Of a DNA stretch of 38,594 bases, positions 8,412-16,776 are shown in pieces (the first letter of the stretch is position 1; every line of letters begins with the position of its first letter). Position numbers and translations under genes: made by a program. The stretch is taken from NCBI GenBank assembly GCA_029859805.1, contig JAOUCL010000012.1:1-38594 (forward strand). The letters run 5' to 3'. This stretch comes from Rhodospirillales bacterium. GTDB lineage: Bacteria > Pseudomonadota > Alphaproteobacteria > Kiloniellales > JAKSDN01. The notes beneath the pieces are model-generated. The model saw only the letters and a program-made list of their open reading frames with translations, was not told the origin of the DNA and did no database searches.

Positions 8412-8563
8412 ATCCGGCGCCGGACCCCCGGGAAAAGAGCCGGTCCGAAAAAAAACTGGATTAAGACTGGTTCGCATGGTGTTGATCTTTCCGGGTGGCC
8501 GGCTGACGCGGGCCGCTCGCCGACAACCATCGTTGACAACCATCGACTAGGGAGGCTCCAAAC

Positions 8564-8815
8564 ATGTTCGTTCGCACGATTTTCCTCGCCGCCGCGGCGC
8601 TTGCGCTTCAGGTCACCGCCGCTTCGGCCGGCCAATGCCCGCTCGATATCAAGAAGATCGATGCGGCGCTCGCCGCAAGCCCGCAGCTTTCGGCGGCGCA
8701 GCTGGACGAGGTCAAGACCCTGCGCAAGACCGGCGCGGACCAGCACAAGAGCGGCCAGCACAAGCAGTCGGTCGAAACGCTGCACAAGGCGAAGGCGATC
8801 CTGGGCGTCAACTAG
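8564..8815 (+). CDS. Small exported helical protein, unknown function
   Basis: An 83-residue protein with a signal peptide (hydrophobic residues 5-20, cleavage after ASA near 22), leaving a mature peptide of about 61 residues that begins GQCPLDIKKID. The rest is charged and helical, with KTGADQHKSGQHKQSVETLH resembling one tetratricopeptide-like helix pair. One cysteine follows the cleavage site. A good GGGAGG ribosome site precedes the start. It lies 75 bases upstream of the ECF sigma factor gene and may belong to its regulon; two copies of GACAACCATCG (8522-8532, 8535-8545) lie just before it. Confidence 0.7.
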   Translation: MFVRTIFLAAAALALQVTAASAGQCPLDIKKIDAALAASPQLSAAQLDEVKTLRKTGADQHKSGQHKQSVETLHKAKAILGVN

Positions 8816-8890
8816 GCTCCGGACGGCGGCGGGACGGCGGCCTACCCGGTCAGCCGTCCCGCCCGTCCCACGCGCCACGGACGCGCCGCG

Positions 8891-9406
8891 ATGCCCGACT
8901 TCACGGCCCGGCTGGAAGCCGAGATTCCCGCGCTCAGGCGCTATGCGCGGGCGCTCCTGCGCGACCGCGACCGGGCCGACGACCTGGTGCAGGACTGCCT
9001 CGAGCGCGCGATCGTCAAGCGCGGCACCTGGCGGCGGCCGGGAAACCTGCGGGCCTGGCTGTTCACCATCATGCACAATCTCCACGCCAACCAGATGCGC
9101 AGCCTCTCCAGGCAGCCGGCCAGCGTGTCACTCGATCAGGCCCCCGAGCAGTCGACGTCCGCCCGGCAGGTCGAAACCGTGGCGGCGAACGAGGTGCTGA
9201 GCGCCCTCGCGCAGCTCGACGAGACCCAGCGCGAGGTCCTGGTGCTCGTCGCGGTCGAGCAGCTGCGCTACCGGGAGGTCGCGGCGGTCCTGGACCTGCC
9301 GCTGGGCACCGTCATGTCGCGCCTGGGCCGCGCCCGCGAACGCCTGCGCCAGGCCATGAACGGCGACGCGCCCGAGCCAAAGGCGTCGCTTCGGAGGGTG
9401 AAATGA
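8891..9406 (+). CDS. ECF-type RNA polymerase sigma factor
   Basis: This 171-residue sigma factor has only the two domains typical of the extracytoplasmic-function class. Region 2, about residues 10-75, includes RDRDRADDLVQDCLERA and a tryptophan-containing RAWLFTIMHN that contacts the -10 element. Region 4, about residues 105-155, includes LAQLDETQREVLVLV and the helix-turn-helix EVAAVLDLPLGTVMSRLGRA. Its stop overlaps the start of the membrane anti-sigma gene, the usual arrangement in which the partner holds the sigma factor inactive until an envelope or oxidative signal. The target promoters are not known; its own promoter could not be located with confidence. Confidence 0.9.
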   Translation: MPDFTARLEAEIPALRRYARALLRDRDRADDLVQDCLERAIVKRGTWRRPGNLRAWLFTIMHNLHANQMRSLSRQPASVSLDQAPEQSTSARQVETVAANEVLSALAQLDETQREVLVLVAVEQLRYREVAAVLDLPLGTVMSRLGRARERLRQAMNGDAPEPKASLRRVK

Positions 9407-10182
9407 CCGCCGGACCGCAAGAGATCTCCGAGCAGGACCTTCAGGCCTACGTGGACGGCTGGCTGGACCCGGCGCGCCTCGCCGCCGTCGAGGCCTACCT
9501 GGCCGAACACCCGGACGAAGCGGCCAGGCTGGCGGCCTATCGCCGACAGAACGAGGCGCTGCGCGGCGCCTTCGCCGAGCCCAGAGGCGAGGACGTTCCC
9601 GAGCGGCTGCTCCTGGCGGCGCGCCGGCGAAGCCCCGGCCGGCCGCTTGCCTGGCTCGCCCGCGCCGCCGCCGCGCTCGCGCTCGTGGCCGTCGGCTTTG
9701 GCGCCGGCTGGGGGTTGCGCGGCGGACTGGAGACGAGCGGCCTGGCCCGCGGCGACGGCGCCTTTCTGGTCCAGCAGGCCGCGGCCGCGCACCGGGTCTT
9801 CAGTGTCGAGGTGCGCCATCCGGTCGAGGTGCGTGCCGAGGAGGCGCACCTGGTCGCCTGGCTCTCCAAGCGGGTCGGCGTGCCGCTCAAGGCGCCCGAC
9901 TTGAGCGGCCACGGGTTCCGCCTGGTCGGCGGCCGGCTGCTGCCCGCGGCCGAGGGCACGGCGGCGCAGCTGATGTATGAGGACGAGGCGGGCCGCCGGG
10001 TGACCGCCTACATGACGGCCAACACCTCGGGCGGCGAGACCGCGTTTCGCTTCGCCGAGGACCGGGGCCTGGCCGCCTTCTACTGGCTCGAGGGCCCGCT
10101 CGGCTACGCCCTGGTCGGCGCGCTCACCCGCGCCGAGCTGATCGCCCTGGCCAAGAGCGTCTACCGGCAGCTGGAACTCTGA
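9403..10182 (+). CDS. Transmembrane anti-sigma factor
   Basis: This 259-residue protein begins with a cytoplasmic anti-sigma domain (ISEQDLQAYVDGWLD, then VEAYLAEHPDEAARL), continues with one membrane helix at about residues 83-105 (WLARAAAALALVAVGFGAGW), and ends in a periplasmic domain of about 150 residues. It lacks the HxxxCxxC motif of zinc anti-sigma factors. It should sequester the ECF sigma factor encoded immediately before it, with which it shares an ATGA overlap. The periplasmic part has no cysteine and no recognised ligand domain, so the signal is unknown. The sequence ends cleanly at YRQLEL. Confidence 0.88.
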   Translation: MTAGPQEISEQDLQAYVDGWLDPARLAAVEAYLAEHPDEAARLAAYRRQNEALRGAFAEPRGEDVPERLLLAARRRSPGRPLAWLARAAAALALVAVGFGAGWGLRGGLETSGLARGDGAFLVQQAAAAHRVFSVEVRHPVEVRAEEAHLVAWLSKRVGVPLKAPDLSGHGFRLVGGRLLPAAEGTAAQLMYEDEAGRRVTAYMTANTSGGETAFRFAEDRGLAAFYWLEGPLGYALVGALTRAELIALAKSVYRQLEL

Positions 10183-10458
10183 ACCGCCCAGCGCGGTGGC
10201 TCGGCAGCCATTCCTTCCGCGGCAGGGCGGCTGGCGCGCGGGGCGCCGGGCCGCTTTCCGCGAAGCTCCGCCGGAATCTAGGCAAGATAGTTAATACTTA
10301 TGTAATAGCTTTTTCGCATTATCCGGTCTTGCCGCCGGTGTCCTCGCCCGCCATCGCAGCCGGACGCCGCGGCACGACGGGCAGTGCCGAGGCGCGATGC
10401 GCCGCCCGCACAGCCTTGGAACGGGATCCGGTTTGAACCTGAAAGAGGGACGAGATTG
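10183..10458. other. Intergenic region before the binding-protein gene
   Basis: The first 95 bases are GC-rich with several short inverted repeats but no T-run. Bases 10280-10320 are AT-rich (AGTTAATACTTATGTAATAG) and probably hold the promoter for the phosphate-binding-like protein and chemoreceptor, though no convincing -35/-10 pair or Pho box was found. A ribosome site, AGGGA, sits just before 10459. Confidence 0.4.
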
Positions 10459-11226
10459 ATGAAGCATCTATCGACAGCCGTGGCAGCCGCCTTGCTCGGG
10501 GCCGTGGCCCTCGGCGCCACGGCCGGCACAACCCTTGCCGCAGGCAACATCCGTATACACGGCTCTTCGACCATCGCGAAGAAGATTGTTTGGCCGAACA
10601 AGGGCGCATTGGAGAGCAAAACCGGGCTGAGCTTGTCGGTCATCACCAACGGATCGGGCAACGGCCTCAAGGATCTGGCCGCGGGCAAGGCAGACATGGC
10701 GATGATTTCGGCGCCGCTCGAGGTCGCGGCCGAACTGACCAACCGCAAGGCGCCGGGGTCTTTGGATGTGACCGAATTTCAGGCCCATCGGATCGGCAGT
10801 GTGCGGATCTTCTTCGTCGTGCACCCGAGCAATCCGGTCAAATCCCTGTCGGCAGAGCAGGTCAGGGATATCTTCACCGGCAAGATCACCAATTGGAAAG
10901 AGGTGGGTGGCCTCGACAGCAAGATCCTGCTCGTGAACGAGCGCGCAGGCCACGGCACGCGTACGGTGCTCGAAAGCGTCTTCATGCAAGGCCGTGCGTT
11001 TTCGAGGAGCGGTCGCGTCATGAAGGCCCTGGCGCAGCAGACACAGGTCGTAGCCCAGGCGCCGAACGCCATCACCTTCGGCAATATGTCGAGCATCGAC
11101 TCCTCGGTGGTCGTGCTTCAAGGGCTGGAGGTTCTGCAGCCGTTGTCCTTGGTCACCAAAGGCGCTCCCAAACCCGAAATGGCAAAGCTGATCGCCGAGG
11201 CTGCCGCCATCGGCGCCCGGCTGTAG
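10459..11226 (+). CDS. PstS-like periplasmic substrate-binding protein
   Basis: The product (255 residues) has a signal peptide ending TTLAAG near residue 28, then IRIHGSSTIAKKIVWP, the GSST phosphate-loop signature of PstS-like binding proteins. SGNGLKDLAAGKADMAMIS and DIFTGKITNWKEVGG are also typical of this family, as is NERAGHGTRTVLES, which corresponds to the second anion-binding loop. It probably binds phosphate or a similar oxyanion in the periplasm. No pstCAB permease genes follow; instead a chemoreceptor gene starts 90 bases later, so it may serve signalling rather than uptake. The start at 10459 has an AGGGA ribosome site; longer frames lack a signal peptide. Confidence 0.85.
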   Translation: MKHLSTAVAAALLGAVALGATAGTTLAAGNIRIHGSSTIAKKIVWPNKGALESKTGLSLSVITNGSGNGLKDLAAGKADMAMISAPLEVAAELTNRKAPGSLDVTEFQAHRIGSVRIFFVVHPSNPVKSLSAEQVRDIFTGKITNWKEVGGLDSKILLVNERAGHGTRTVLESVFMQGRAFSRSGRVMKALAQQTQVVAQAPNAITFGNMSSIDSSVVVLQGLEVLQPLSLVTKGAPKPEMAKLIAEAAAIGARL

Positions 11227-11316
11227 TTTCTTGCCGCGACGCCTGCCGGGCGAAGGCCTGTCTGGCAGGCGTCGGCGTCGTTCAACCGCTTTGTTTCCAA
11301 GGGCAGGATTCCAATC

Positions 11317-13128
11317 ATGAAACTCAAGCTTGCCGTCAAGCTTTGGGCCATAACCGGCTCGGCGCTTCTTGCGACGGCCGCTGTCGGCCTTGTTGCCATG
11401 GTCGGCGCGCAGCGAATGCAAAGCATAGGCAAGGACCTCTACGAAGGCAGTTTCGTAGATCTGGCCGTGACGGCGGATTTGTCCTTGGGCTTCGAACGGC
11501 AACACGCATTGGTAGGAGCGGCGCCGGCTCAGCTGGATATTGCTGTGCTGGCCAATGATCGCACCAGGTTCGAAGCGTTGAACGAGGAGATGGCCGCGAA
11601 GCTGACGGACTACGCGGCGACCAGGCCGGACGCCAAGACGCGGGACCGCACCAATCGGATTCTCGAGGCGCTGAAGACGTTCAGGACGGAGGCCGCGCGG
11701 GTCTACGAGGCGAGCGCCGCTTTCGCGCAGGACCAGGCCATCGGAATCCTACAGGAGCCGGTGGCCGCCGCCAGAAAGACGGTCGAGGACCTGCTGACCG
11801 AGATCTCCGATGACGCCCGGAGCAAGGCCCAGGCAAGCGCGGACAACATGAATGCGAGCGCCGAGACACTGCATCATGTCGTGATGGTCGTCGTGCTGAC
11901 GCTGCTGGTGTCGGTCGGCGGGGCAAGCGTTTGGGTCGTCTCCCGCAGCGTCATAAATCCGATCAAGGGCCTGACGAATGTGATGGGACTTCTCGCCGAG
12001 GGCGACACGGCAGTCGAGGTCCTCATGGCCGGCCAGCGCGACGAGATCGGCGAGATGGCGCGCGCCGTGCAGGTATTCAAGGAGAACGCGATCGAGCGCG
12101 ACCGCCTTCAGGCGGAGCAGCAGGAGGCCGAGCAACGCGCGGCCGAGGAGAGGGGGAAACACGAGGAGGAGCGGCGCGAGGCGGCCGAAGACAAGGCCAG
12201 GCGCGAGACCGAGCGCCTGGAGGCCGAGCGCACGGCAGAGCAGGAGCAGCGCGAGGTCGAGACGCGGGCGGAGCAGCACAAGCGGCAGGCGGCGCGGCAG
12301 CTCGCCGACGGCTTCGAGGCCAGCGTGATGGGTGTCGTGGACACGGTCGGCACCGCCTCCTCGCAGCTGCAGTCCACGGCCCGGTCCATGACCGCCGTCG
12401 CCGAGGAGACCGCCCGGCAGGCGACCACCGTGGCCGCTGCCTCGGAGGAGGCCTCCAGCAACGTCGAGACCGTCTCCGCCGCGGCCGACGAGCTGAGCAA
12501 CACGATTGCCGAGATCGGCCGTCAGGTGGCCCAGTCCGCCGACATCACCCGGCGCGCCGTGGACGAGGCCGAGCGCACCAACGGCAGCGTCCAGGGCCTG
12601 TCCGAGGCGGCGCAGAAGATCGGCGAGGTCGTCGGCCTGATCAACGACATCGCCGAGCAGACCAACCTGCTGGCGCTGAACGCGACGATCGAGGCGGCGC
12701 GCGCCGGCGAGGCCGGCAAGGGCTTCGCCGTGGTCGCCTCGGAGGTCAAGTCGCTCGCCACCCAGACCGCCAAGGCGACCGACGAGATCGGCCAGCAGAT
12801 CGCCGGCATGCAGGGCGTCACCAGCGACGTGGTCAAGGCGATCGAGGGCATCGGCAAGACCATCGGCGAGGTCAACGAGATCGCCACGGGCATCGCCTCG
12901 GCGGTCGAGCAGCAGGGCGCGGCGACCCAGGAAATCGCCCGCAACGTCCAGAACGCGGCATCCGGCACGCGCGAGGTGAACACGAACATCTCCGGCGTGA
13001 CCCAGGGCGCCGCGGAAACCGGCGAGTCCGCGAGCCAGGTCCTCGACGCCGCCGGCCAGTTGTCCAAGCAGTCCGAGGCCCTGCGCCAGGAGGTCGACAA
13101 GTTCCTCGCCGAGGTCCGCGCCGCGTAA
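11317..13128 (+). CDS. Methyl-accepting chemotaxis protein
   Basis: A 603-residue chemoreceptor. A membrane helix near residues 9-30 and another near 187-210 bracket a helical periplasmic sensor of about 155 residues. A HAMP domain follows ([20 protein letters not shown], to about 262), then a very Glu/Arg-rich coiled coil (about 260-335). The signalling domain includes the conserved hairpin tip [19 protein letters not shown] near residues 440-460. It would relay ligand occupancy to CheA/CheW. The adjacent PstS-like binding protein could be its ligand carrier. The C-terminal end, [12 protein letters not shown], resembles many alphaproteobacterial receptors and lacks a CheR-tethering pentapeptide. 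Confidence 0.92.
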   Translation: MKLKLAVKLWAITGSALLATAAVGLVAMVGAQRMQSIGKDLYEGSFVDLAVTADLSLGFERQHALVGAAPAQLDIAVLANDRTRFEALNEEMAAKLTDYAATRPDAKTRDRTNRILEALKTFRTEAARVYEASAAFAQDQAIGILQEPVAAARKTVEDLLTEISDDARSKAQASADNMNASAETLHHVVMVVVLTLLVSVGGASVWVVSRSVINPIKGLTNVMGLLAEGDTAVEVLMAGQRDEIGEMARAVQVFKENAIERDRLQAEQQEAEQRAAEERGKHEEERREAAEDKARRETERLEAERTAEQEQREVETRAEQHKRQAARQLADGFEASVMGVVDTVGTASSQLQSTARSMTAVAEETARQATTVAAASEEASSNVETVSAAADELSNTIAEIGRQVAQSADITRRAVDEAERTNGSVQGLSEAAQKIGEVVGLINDIAEQTNLLALNATIEAARAGEAGKGFAVVASEVKSLATQTAKATDEIGQQIAGMQGVTSDVVKAIEGIGKTIGEVNEIATGIASAVEQQGAATQEIARNVQNAASGTREVNTNISGVTQGAAETGESASQVLDAAGQLSKQSEALRQEVDKFLAEVRAA

Positions 13129-13278
13129 CGGCAGCGTTCATCGCCGCACCCGGCGGCGCCTTGACCTGGATCATGGCGCGCCTCGGCGCTTCGGCGCAGT
13201 CTGTCTATATAATTGCCCGGGGCTTGGACTCCGAGCAGTTGGCTATCGTTACACCTGAAGAACGCGAGGAACGAAGCC

Positions 13279-13986
13279 ATGCGACATTCGATCCCACTCG
13301 TTCTCGGACTATTTCTCGCACTGGCGCCGGCCGCGGCGAATGCCGACGCGCACCAGGCCTGGCAGGCCTACCGCGCCGGCGCCTACGCCAAGGCGCTCGC
13401 GGCGCTGCAGCCGCTGGCCGAGGCCGGCGATCCGGAGGCCCAGTACGACCTGGGCTCGCTCTACTGCGACGGCCTGGCGGTCGGGCGCAACTACCGGCAG
13501 GCGGCCGAATGGTACGGCCGCGCGGCGGCGCAGGGCCACATGCGCGCCCAGTTCACCCTGGGCTTCCTCGCCTATCACGGCGCCGGCCGGGGCGAGGAGG
13601 ACGGCGCGGTGGCGCGCGACCCGGTCCAGGCGGCGCGCTGGCTGAAGCCGGCGGCAGAGCGCGACAATGCCATGGCGCAGTATCTGCTGGCCTCCTTGTA
13701 CCGGAAGGGCGAGGGCGTGCCGCGGGACGACAACAAGGCGCTCGGCTGGGCGCTAGCCGCGGCCGATCGGGGCGTCACCGCGGCCCAATACGAGGCGGGG
13801 CTTCTGCTCGGTTCCCGGGAACACGCCTGGGCGTCCTGGATGGAGGCTTACAAGTGGTTCGTCCTGGCCGCCCGCAAGGGCTATCCCGGCGCCCGGCAAA
13901 ACCTCGAGATCCTGGCCAAGCGCCTGAACCACAAAGAGATCGGCCAGGCCGAGGCGGCGGCGGACGCCTGGCGACCGGTGCGGTAA
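13279..13986 (+). CDS. Exported Sel1-repeat (TPR-like) protein
   Basis: This 235-residue protein has a signal peptide (LVLGLFLALAPAAANA, cleavage near residue 22) and then tandem Sel1-like repeats recognisable as AGDPEAQYDLGSLYCDG, GHMRAQFTLGFLAYHGAG, RDNAMAQYLLASLYRKGEG and GVTAAQYEAGLLLG, a helical scaffold for protein contacts in the periplasm. The start at 13279 is set by GCGAGGAACG upstream. A TATAAT at 13208-13213 is a possible -10 element, but no good -35 hexamer accompanies it. Partner and function are unknown. Confidence 0.8.
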   Translation: MRHSIPLVLGLFLALAPAAANADAHQAWQAYRAGAYAKALAALQPLAEAGDPEAQYDLGSLYCDGLAVGRNYRQAAEWYGRAAAQGHMRAQFTLGFLAYHGAGRGEEDGAVARDPVQAARWLKPAAERDNAMAQYLLASLYRKGEGVPRDDNKALGWALAAADRGVTAAQYEAGLLLGSREHAWASWMEAYKWFVLAARKGYPGARQNLEILAKRLNHKEIGQAEAAADAWRPVR

Positions 13987-14125
13987 GCCGGCTGGTCCTC
14001 CGGCGCGGGCCCGGATAGGGACCTTGACGAAGCTGCGCAAGTGCCCCCGGCTCTCGCCGGGGCGCTTCCGTGCGTTCCAAACGACCCCGCTTTGGTCAAT
14101 CGAAGGGACGGTCTAGTACCTGCGA

Positions 14126-14269
14126 ATGGACGAAGTGACTCGGGCCTCGCCCCCCGTCCCTCGACAAGCTCGGGATGAGGGGCTCAATTTGAAGCCCTCA
14201 TGCTGAGCTTCCTCATCCCGAGCGCGTCGAGGGACGAAGTATGAGGGCGAGTCGGCAATGACTTCATTC
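14126..14269. repeat. Intergenic palindromic (REP/MITE-like) element
   Basis: Core inverted repeat: GTCCCTCGAC (14156-14165) pairs with GTCGAGGGAC (14226-14235), and GCTCGGGATGAGG (14168-14180) pairs with CCTCATCCCGAGC (14211-14223), leaving a loop of about 30 bases that itself contains GGGCTTC-like inverted segments. Weaker complementarity extends outward to about 14126 and 14269 (GAATG...CATTC ends). The structure resembles short palindromic repeats scattered between genes in alphaproteobacteria; only one copy is visible here, so repetition in the genome is inferred. Confidence 0.6.
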
Positions 14270-14279
14270 ATCGGCTCGT

Positions 14280-14288
14280 TGGTATAAT
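14280..14288 (+). promoter_or_regulatory. Extended -10 promoter for the gamma-glutamyltransferase-family gene
   Basis: TGG-TATAAT at 14280-14288 is an exact extended -10 element (TGnTATAAT); only a weak -35 (ATGACT, 14258-14263) lies upstream. Transcription would start near 14295, about 40 bases before the ATG at 14337. Confidence 0.45.
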
Positions 14289-14336
14289 CTGTTCCCGCCC
14301 TAGCTCGGGATGGATCACCAGACAGGACAGTCGCCC

Positions 14337-15887
14337 ATGGACCGCACCATCGAACAGTGGCAGATCGCGAAGCCGGTCGCGCGCTCGCGGAAGGGCGTGG
14401 TCGCGGCCCAGAACGCCCGGGCCGCCGAGGTCGGCGTCGAGGTGCTGCGCGCCGGCGGCAACGCGGTCGATGCGGCGGTGGCCGCGGGCTTCGCGCTCGG
14501 CGTCGCGGAGCCCTGGATGAGCGGCCTGGGCGGCGGCGGCTACATGCTGGTCTATCTGGCGGCCGAGGGCCGCGTCCATGTAGTCGACTTCTCGATGGTC
14601 GCGCCGCGCGCGCTCGACCCCTCCGCCTTTCCGCTGGCCGGCGGCGGCCGCGACGACGACCTGTTCGGCTGGCCCGCCGTCGAGGGGGACCGGAACGTCG
14701 CGGGGCCGCTCTCGATCGCGACGCCGGGCACGGTCGACGGCTTCGGCCTGGCGCTGGAGCGCTTCGGCACCATGCCTTGGCGCGATGTGCTCGAGCCGGC
14801 GGCCGCGCTGGCGCGCCGGGGCCACCCGGTCGACTGGTGGACGACGTTGAAGGTGGCCGGCGAGGCCGGGCTGCTGGCGCGCGACGAGGCGGCGCGCGGC
14901 GTTTACCTGCCGGGCGGCCTGCCGCCGGTCGCCGCCGAGACCGGGACCGATTACCTCGACCTGGGCGCCTTGCCGGACACCCTGGAGCATTTGGCGACCG
15001 CCGGGCGGCGGGACTTCTATGAGGGCGGGCTGGCCGAGCGGCTGGCCGCCGAGCTCAGCGCCGCCGGCAGCGTGCTGTCGCGCGAGGACCTGGCCGGATA
15101 CCGGGCGCGGGTCGTCGCCCCGCTCACGGTCGAACGGGGCGACGCGCGGATCCACCTGCTGCCGGGCCTCAGCGCCGGCCCGACCTTCGCCGATGCGCTC
15201 GCCCGGCTGCCCGCGATCGCCAAGGGGGCTCCGGGCCCCGGCGCCTACGCCGGCTACGCCGAGGCGCTCGCCGCGGCCACCGCAAGGCGGCTGGAGGAAA
15301 TGGGACACAGCGGGGACACGGCGGGCCAGGGCTCGACCACCCATATTTCGGTGATCGACGGCGCGGGCAACATGGTCGCCTGCACCAACACGCTGCTGTC
15401 GCTCTTCGGCTCGAAGGTCATCTTGCCGGGGACCGGCGTGCTGATGAACAACGGCATCATGTGGTTCGACCCGCGCCCCGGCCGGCCGAACTCGATCGCG
15501 CCGGGCGTCCGCCCGCTCTCCAACATGTGCCCGGTCGCCGTGACCCGGGAAGGCGCCCCCTGGTTCGCGCTCGGCGCGTCGGGCGGGCGGCGGATCCTGC
15601 CGGCGGCCTTCCAGCTCGTCTCCTTCCTGGTCGACTGCGGCCTTTCTCTGGAGGAGGCCGTGCACCTGCCGCGTCTCAACGTCGACGGGTCGCCGACGGT
15701 CGAGGCCGACCGGCGCCTGCCGCTTGACACCATCGAGGCGGTCGCGGCGCGCCTGCCGGTCGCGGCGGTCGAGGCCCTGGTCTCGCCCAACAAGTTCGCC
15801 AACCCGCTGGTGGTGCTGCGCGACGGCGACGGTTGCCTCGGGGCGGCGCCGGTCCGCTCGCCGGTCGCCGCGGCGCTGGGCGCCTGA
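14337..15887 (+). CDS. Gamma-glutamyltransferase family enzyme
   Basis: This 516-residue Ntn-hydrolase of the gamma-glutamyltranspeptidase family starts with VVAAQNARAAEVGVEVLRAG and GGNAVDAAVAAGFALGV, then GLGGGGYMLVYL, all typical of the large subunit. Self-cleavage would occur before Thr334 in GQGSTTHISVID, making that threonine the nucleophile of the small subunit, which then shows PGTGVLMNNGIMWFDP and GASGGRRILPA. No signal peptide is visible, unlike periplasmic GGT, so it is likely cytoplasmic and may act on another gamma-glutamyl or amide substrate. ATG at 14337 has AGGA nine bases upstream; an upstream in-frame ATG (14310) lies closer to the promoter. Confidence 0.88.
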   Translation: MDRTIEQWQIAKPVARSRKGVVAAQNARAAEVGVEVLRAGGNAVDAAVAAGFALGVAEPWMSGLGGGGYMLVYLAAEGRVHVVDFSMVAPRALDPSAFPLAGGGRDDDLFGWPAVEGDRNVAGPLSIATPGTVDGFGLALERFGTMPWRDVLEPAAALARRGHPVDWWTTLKVAGEAGLLARDEAARGVYLPGGLPPVAAETGTDYLDLGALPDTLEHLATAGRRDFYEGGLAERLAAELSAAGSVLSREDLAGYRARVVAPLTVERGDARIHLLPGLSAGPTFADALARLPAIAKGAPGPGAYAGYAEALAAATARRLEEMGHSGDTAGQGSTTHISVIDGAGNMVACTNTLLSLFGSKVILPGTGVLMNNGIMWFDPRPGRPNSIAPGVRPLSNMCPVAVTREGAPWFALGASGGRRILPAAFQLVSFLVDCGLSLEEAVHLPRLNVDGSPTVEADRRLPLDTIEAVAARLPVAAVEALVSPNKFANPLVVLRDGDGCLGAAPVRSPVAAALGA

Positions 15888-16194
15888 GCGCGCCCGGCCG
15901 GCCGGTCGCGGTCAGGGGAATCGCTCGAACACCAGGAAGCCTTCCCCCTCGACGGGGGAAGGTTTGGATGGGGGTGACCATCGGCGCCGGCACGACGATC
16001 AGCTTTTTTTGCTTCGACCAAAGAGGTGTGATCGAACCTCCCCCCTCCTCGGTCCTCCCCCGCAAGGGGGGAGGAAGAAGAACCCCCGCTTCTAGCGATT
16101 GCCCTGCGATCGCAGTCCCTTGTCAGAGACGTTTTCCGCCCTATGTTGAGCCTGTCGGGAACAAGGCGAGCAGCCGAGCGGAAGGAGCGAGCGA
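15888..16194. other. Intergenic region filled by GC hairpins
   Basis: No gene is seen. The gap holds two strong hairpins, annotated as one repeat-like element at 15940-16074, and a short leader before the DUF302 gene. The sequence GGAAGGAGCGAGCGA just before 16195 supplies its ribosome site. Confidence 0.5.
15940..16074. repeat. Paired C/G-rich hairpins (intergenic mosaic-type element)
   Basis: Hairpin 1: CCTTCCCCC (15940-15948), five-base loop, GGGGGAAGG (15954-15962). Hairpin 2: CCTCCCCC (16054-16061), GCAA tetraloop, GGGGGGAGG (16066-16074, one base unpaired). The sequence between them (TTTGGATGGGGGTGA...) matches the style of dispersed intergenic palindromes common in alphaproteobacteria. 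The first hairpin could also act as a weak terminator for the preceding gene, though no T-run follows. Confidence 0.5.
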
Positions 16195-16581
16195 ATGAGC
16201 TACCATTTCAGCAAGACACTTCAGATGTCCTTCGACGAGGCGATCGACCGCGTGATGGCGGCGCTGCAGGCCGAGGGCTTCGGCGTGCTGACCGAGATCG
16301 ACGTCAAGGCGACCCTCAAGAAGAAGCTCGACGTGGACTTCCGCCAATACCGCATCCTGGGCGCCTGCAACCCGCCGCTGGCCTACCAGGCCCTGCAGCT
16401 CGAGGACAAGATCGGCACCATGCTGCCGTGCAACGTTCTGGTCCAGGAGACCGACGACGGCCAGGTCGAGGTCTCGGCCGTCGACCCCATCGCCTCCATG
16501 CAGGCCATCGACAATCCGGCCCTGGGCGAGGTCGCCCAAACCGTGCGGGCCAAGCTGCGCGACATCGTCGAAGCCTTGTGA
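16195..16581 (+). CDS. DUF302 family protein
   Basis: A complete 128-residue DUF302 domain: SFDEAIDRVMAALQAEGFGVL at the start, EIDVKATLKKKLDVDF, the family motif YRILGACNPPLAYQALQLED (near residues 52-71), and PCNVLVQETDDGQVEVSAVDP. The single conserved cysteine in GACNP may be functional. DUF302 proteins are small cytoplasmic proteins without a settled role and are often found near sulfur or redox genes. It precedes the FNR-box-controlled cytochrome operon by 195 bases on the same strand, but that operon has its own promoter. A ribosome site, AGGAGCGAGCGA, precedes the start. Confidence 0.85.
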   Translation: MSYHFSKTLQMSFDEAIDRVMAALQAEGFGVLTEIDVKATLKKKLDVDFRQYRILGACNPPLAYQALQLEDKIGTMLPCNVLVQETDDGQVEVSAVDPIASMQAIDNPALGEVAQTVRAKLRDIVEAL

Positions 16582-16658
16582 CGGCCCCGCCGCCGGCGCG
16601 CCGTCGAACGCGCCCCGGTTGAAGGAAAAGACCGCGGTCCCATCTTGCCGGTCGAGAA

Positions 16659-16672
16659 TTGATCTCGATCAA
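16659..16672 (+). promoter_or_regulatory. FNR/ANR-type binding site
   Basis: A perfect TTGAT-CTCG-ATCAA palindrome, the exact consensus of FNR-family regulators. A -10-like GATATA lies at 16693-16698. A start near 16706 would place the box centre at about -41, the class II activator position. It should drive the cytochrome b / DsrMK-like operon beginning at 16777 under low oxygen. Confidence 0.75.
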
Positions 16673-16776
16673 AGGATATATTCCAGGTTGTTGATATAGC
16701 CCTCTCGCCGGTTTCGCGGTGCAAAGGCGCGTCACGCGCTGCCGCAGGAGCCGGTCCTTGGTATCGGAGGGAATCT

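Larger units (their letters stand above)
13987..14336. other. Intergenic region containing a palindromic element
   Basis: No gene is seen. The middle of this gap is occupied by the palindrome at 14126-14269, described separately. The right end holds an extended -10 promoter for the following gene. Bases 13987-14120 show nothing definite. Confidence 0.55.

Noticed and set aside
8421-8455. Hairpin CGGACC/GGTCCG followed by eight A
   Set aside because: The A-run is on the wrong strand for a terminator of plus-strand genes, and on the minus strand the T-run would come before the hairpin.
8522-8545. Two copies of GACAACCATCG
   Set aside because: Only two copies two bases apart before the small exported protein gene; possibly a regulator site but nothing supports it beyond repetition.
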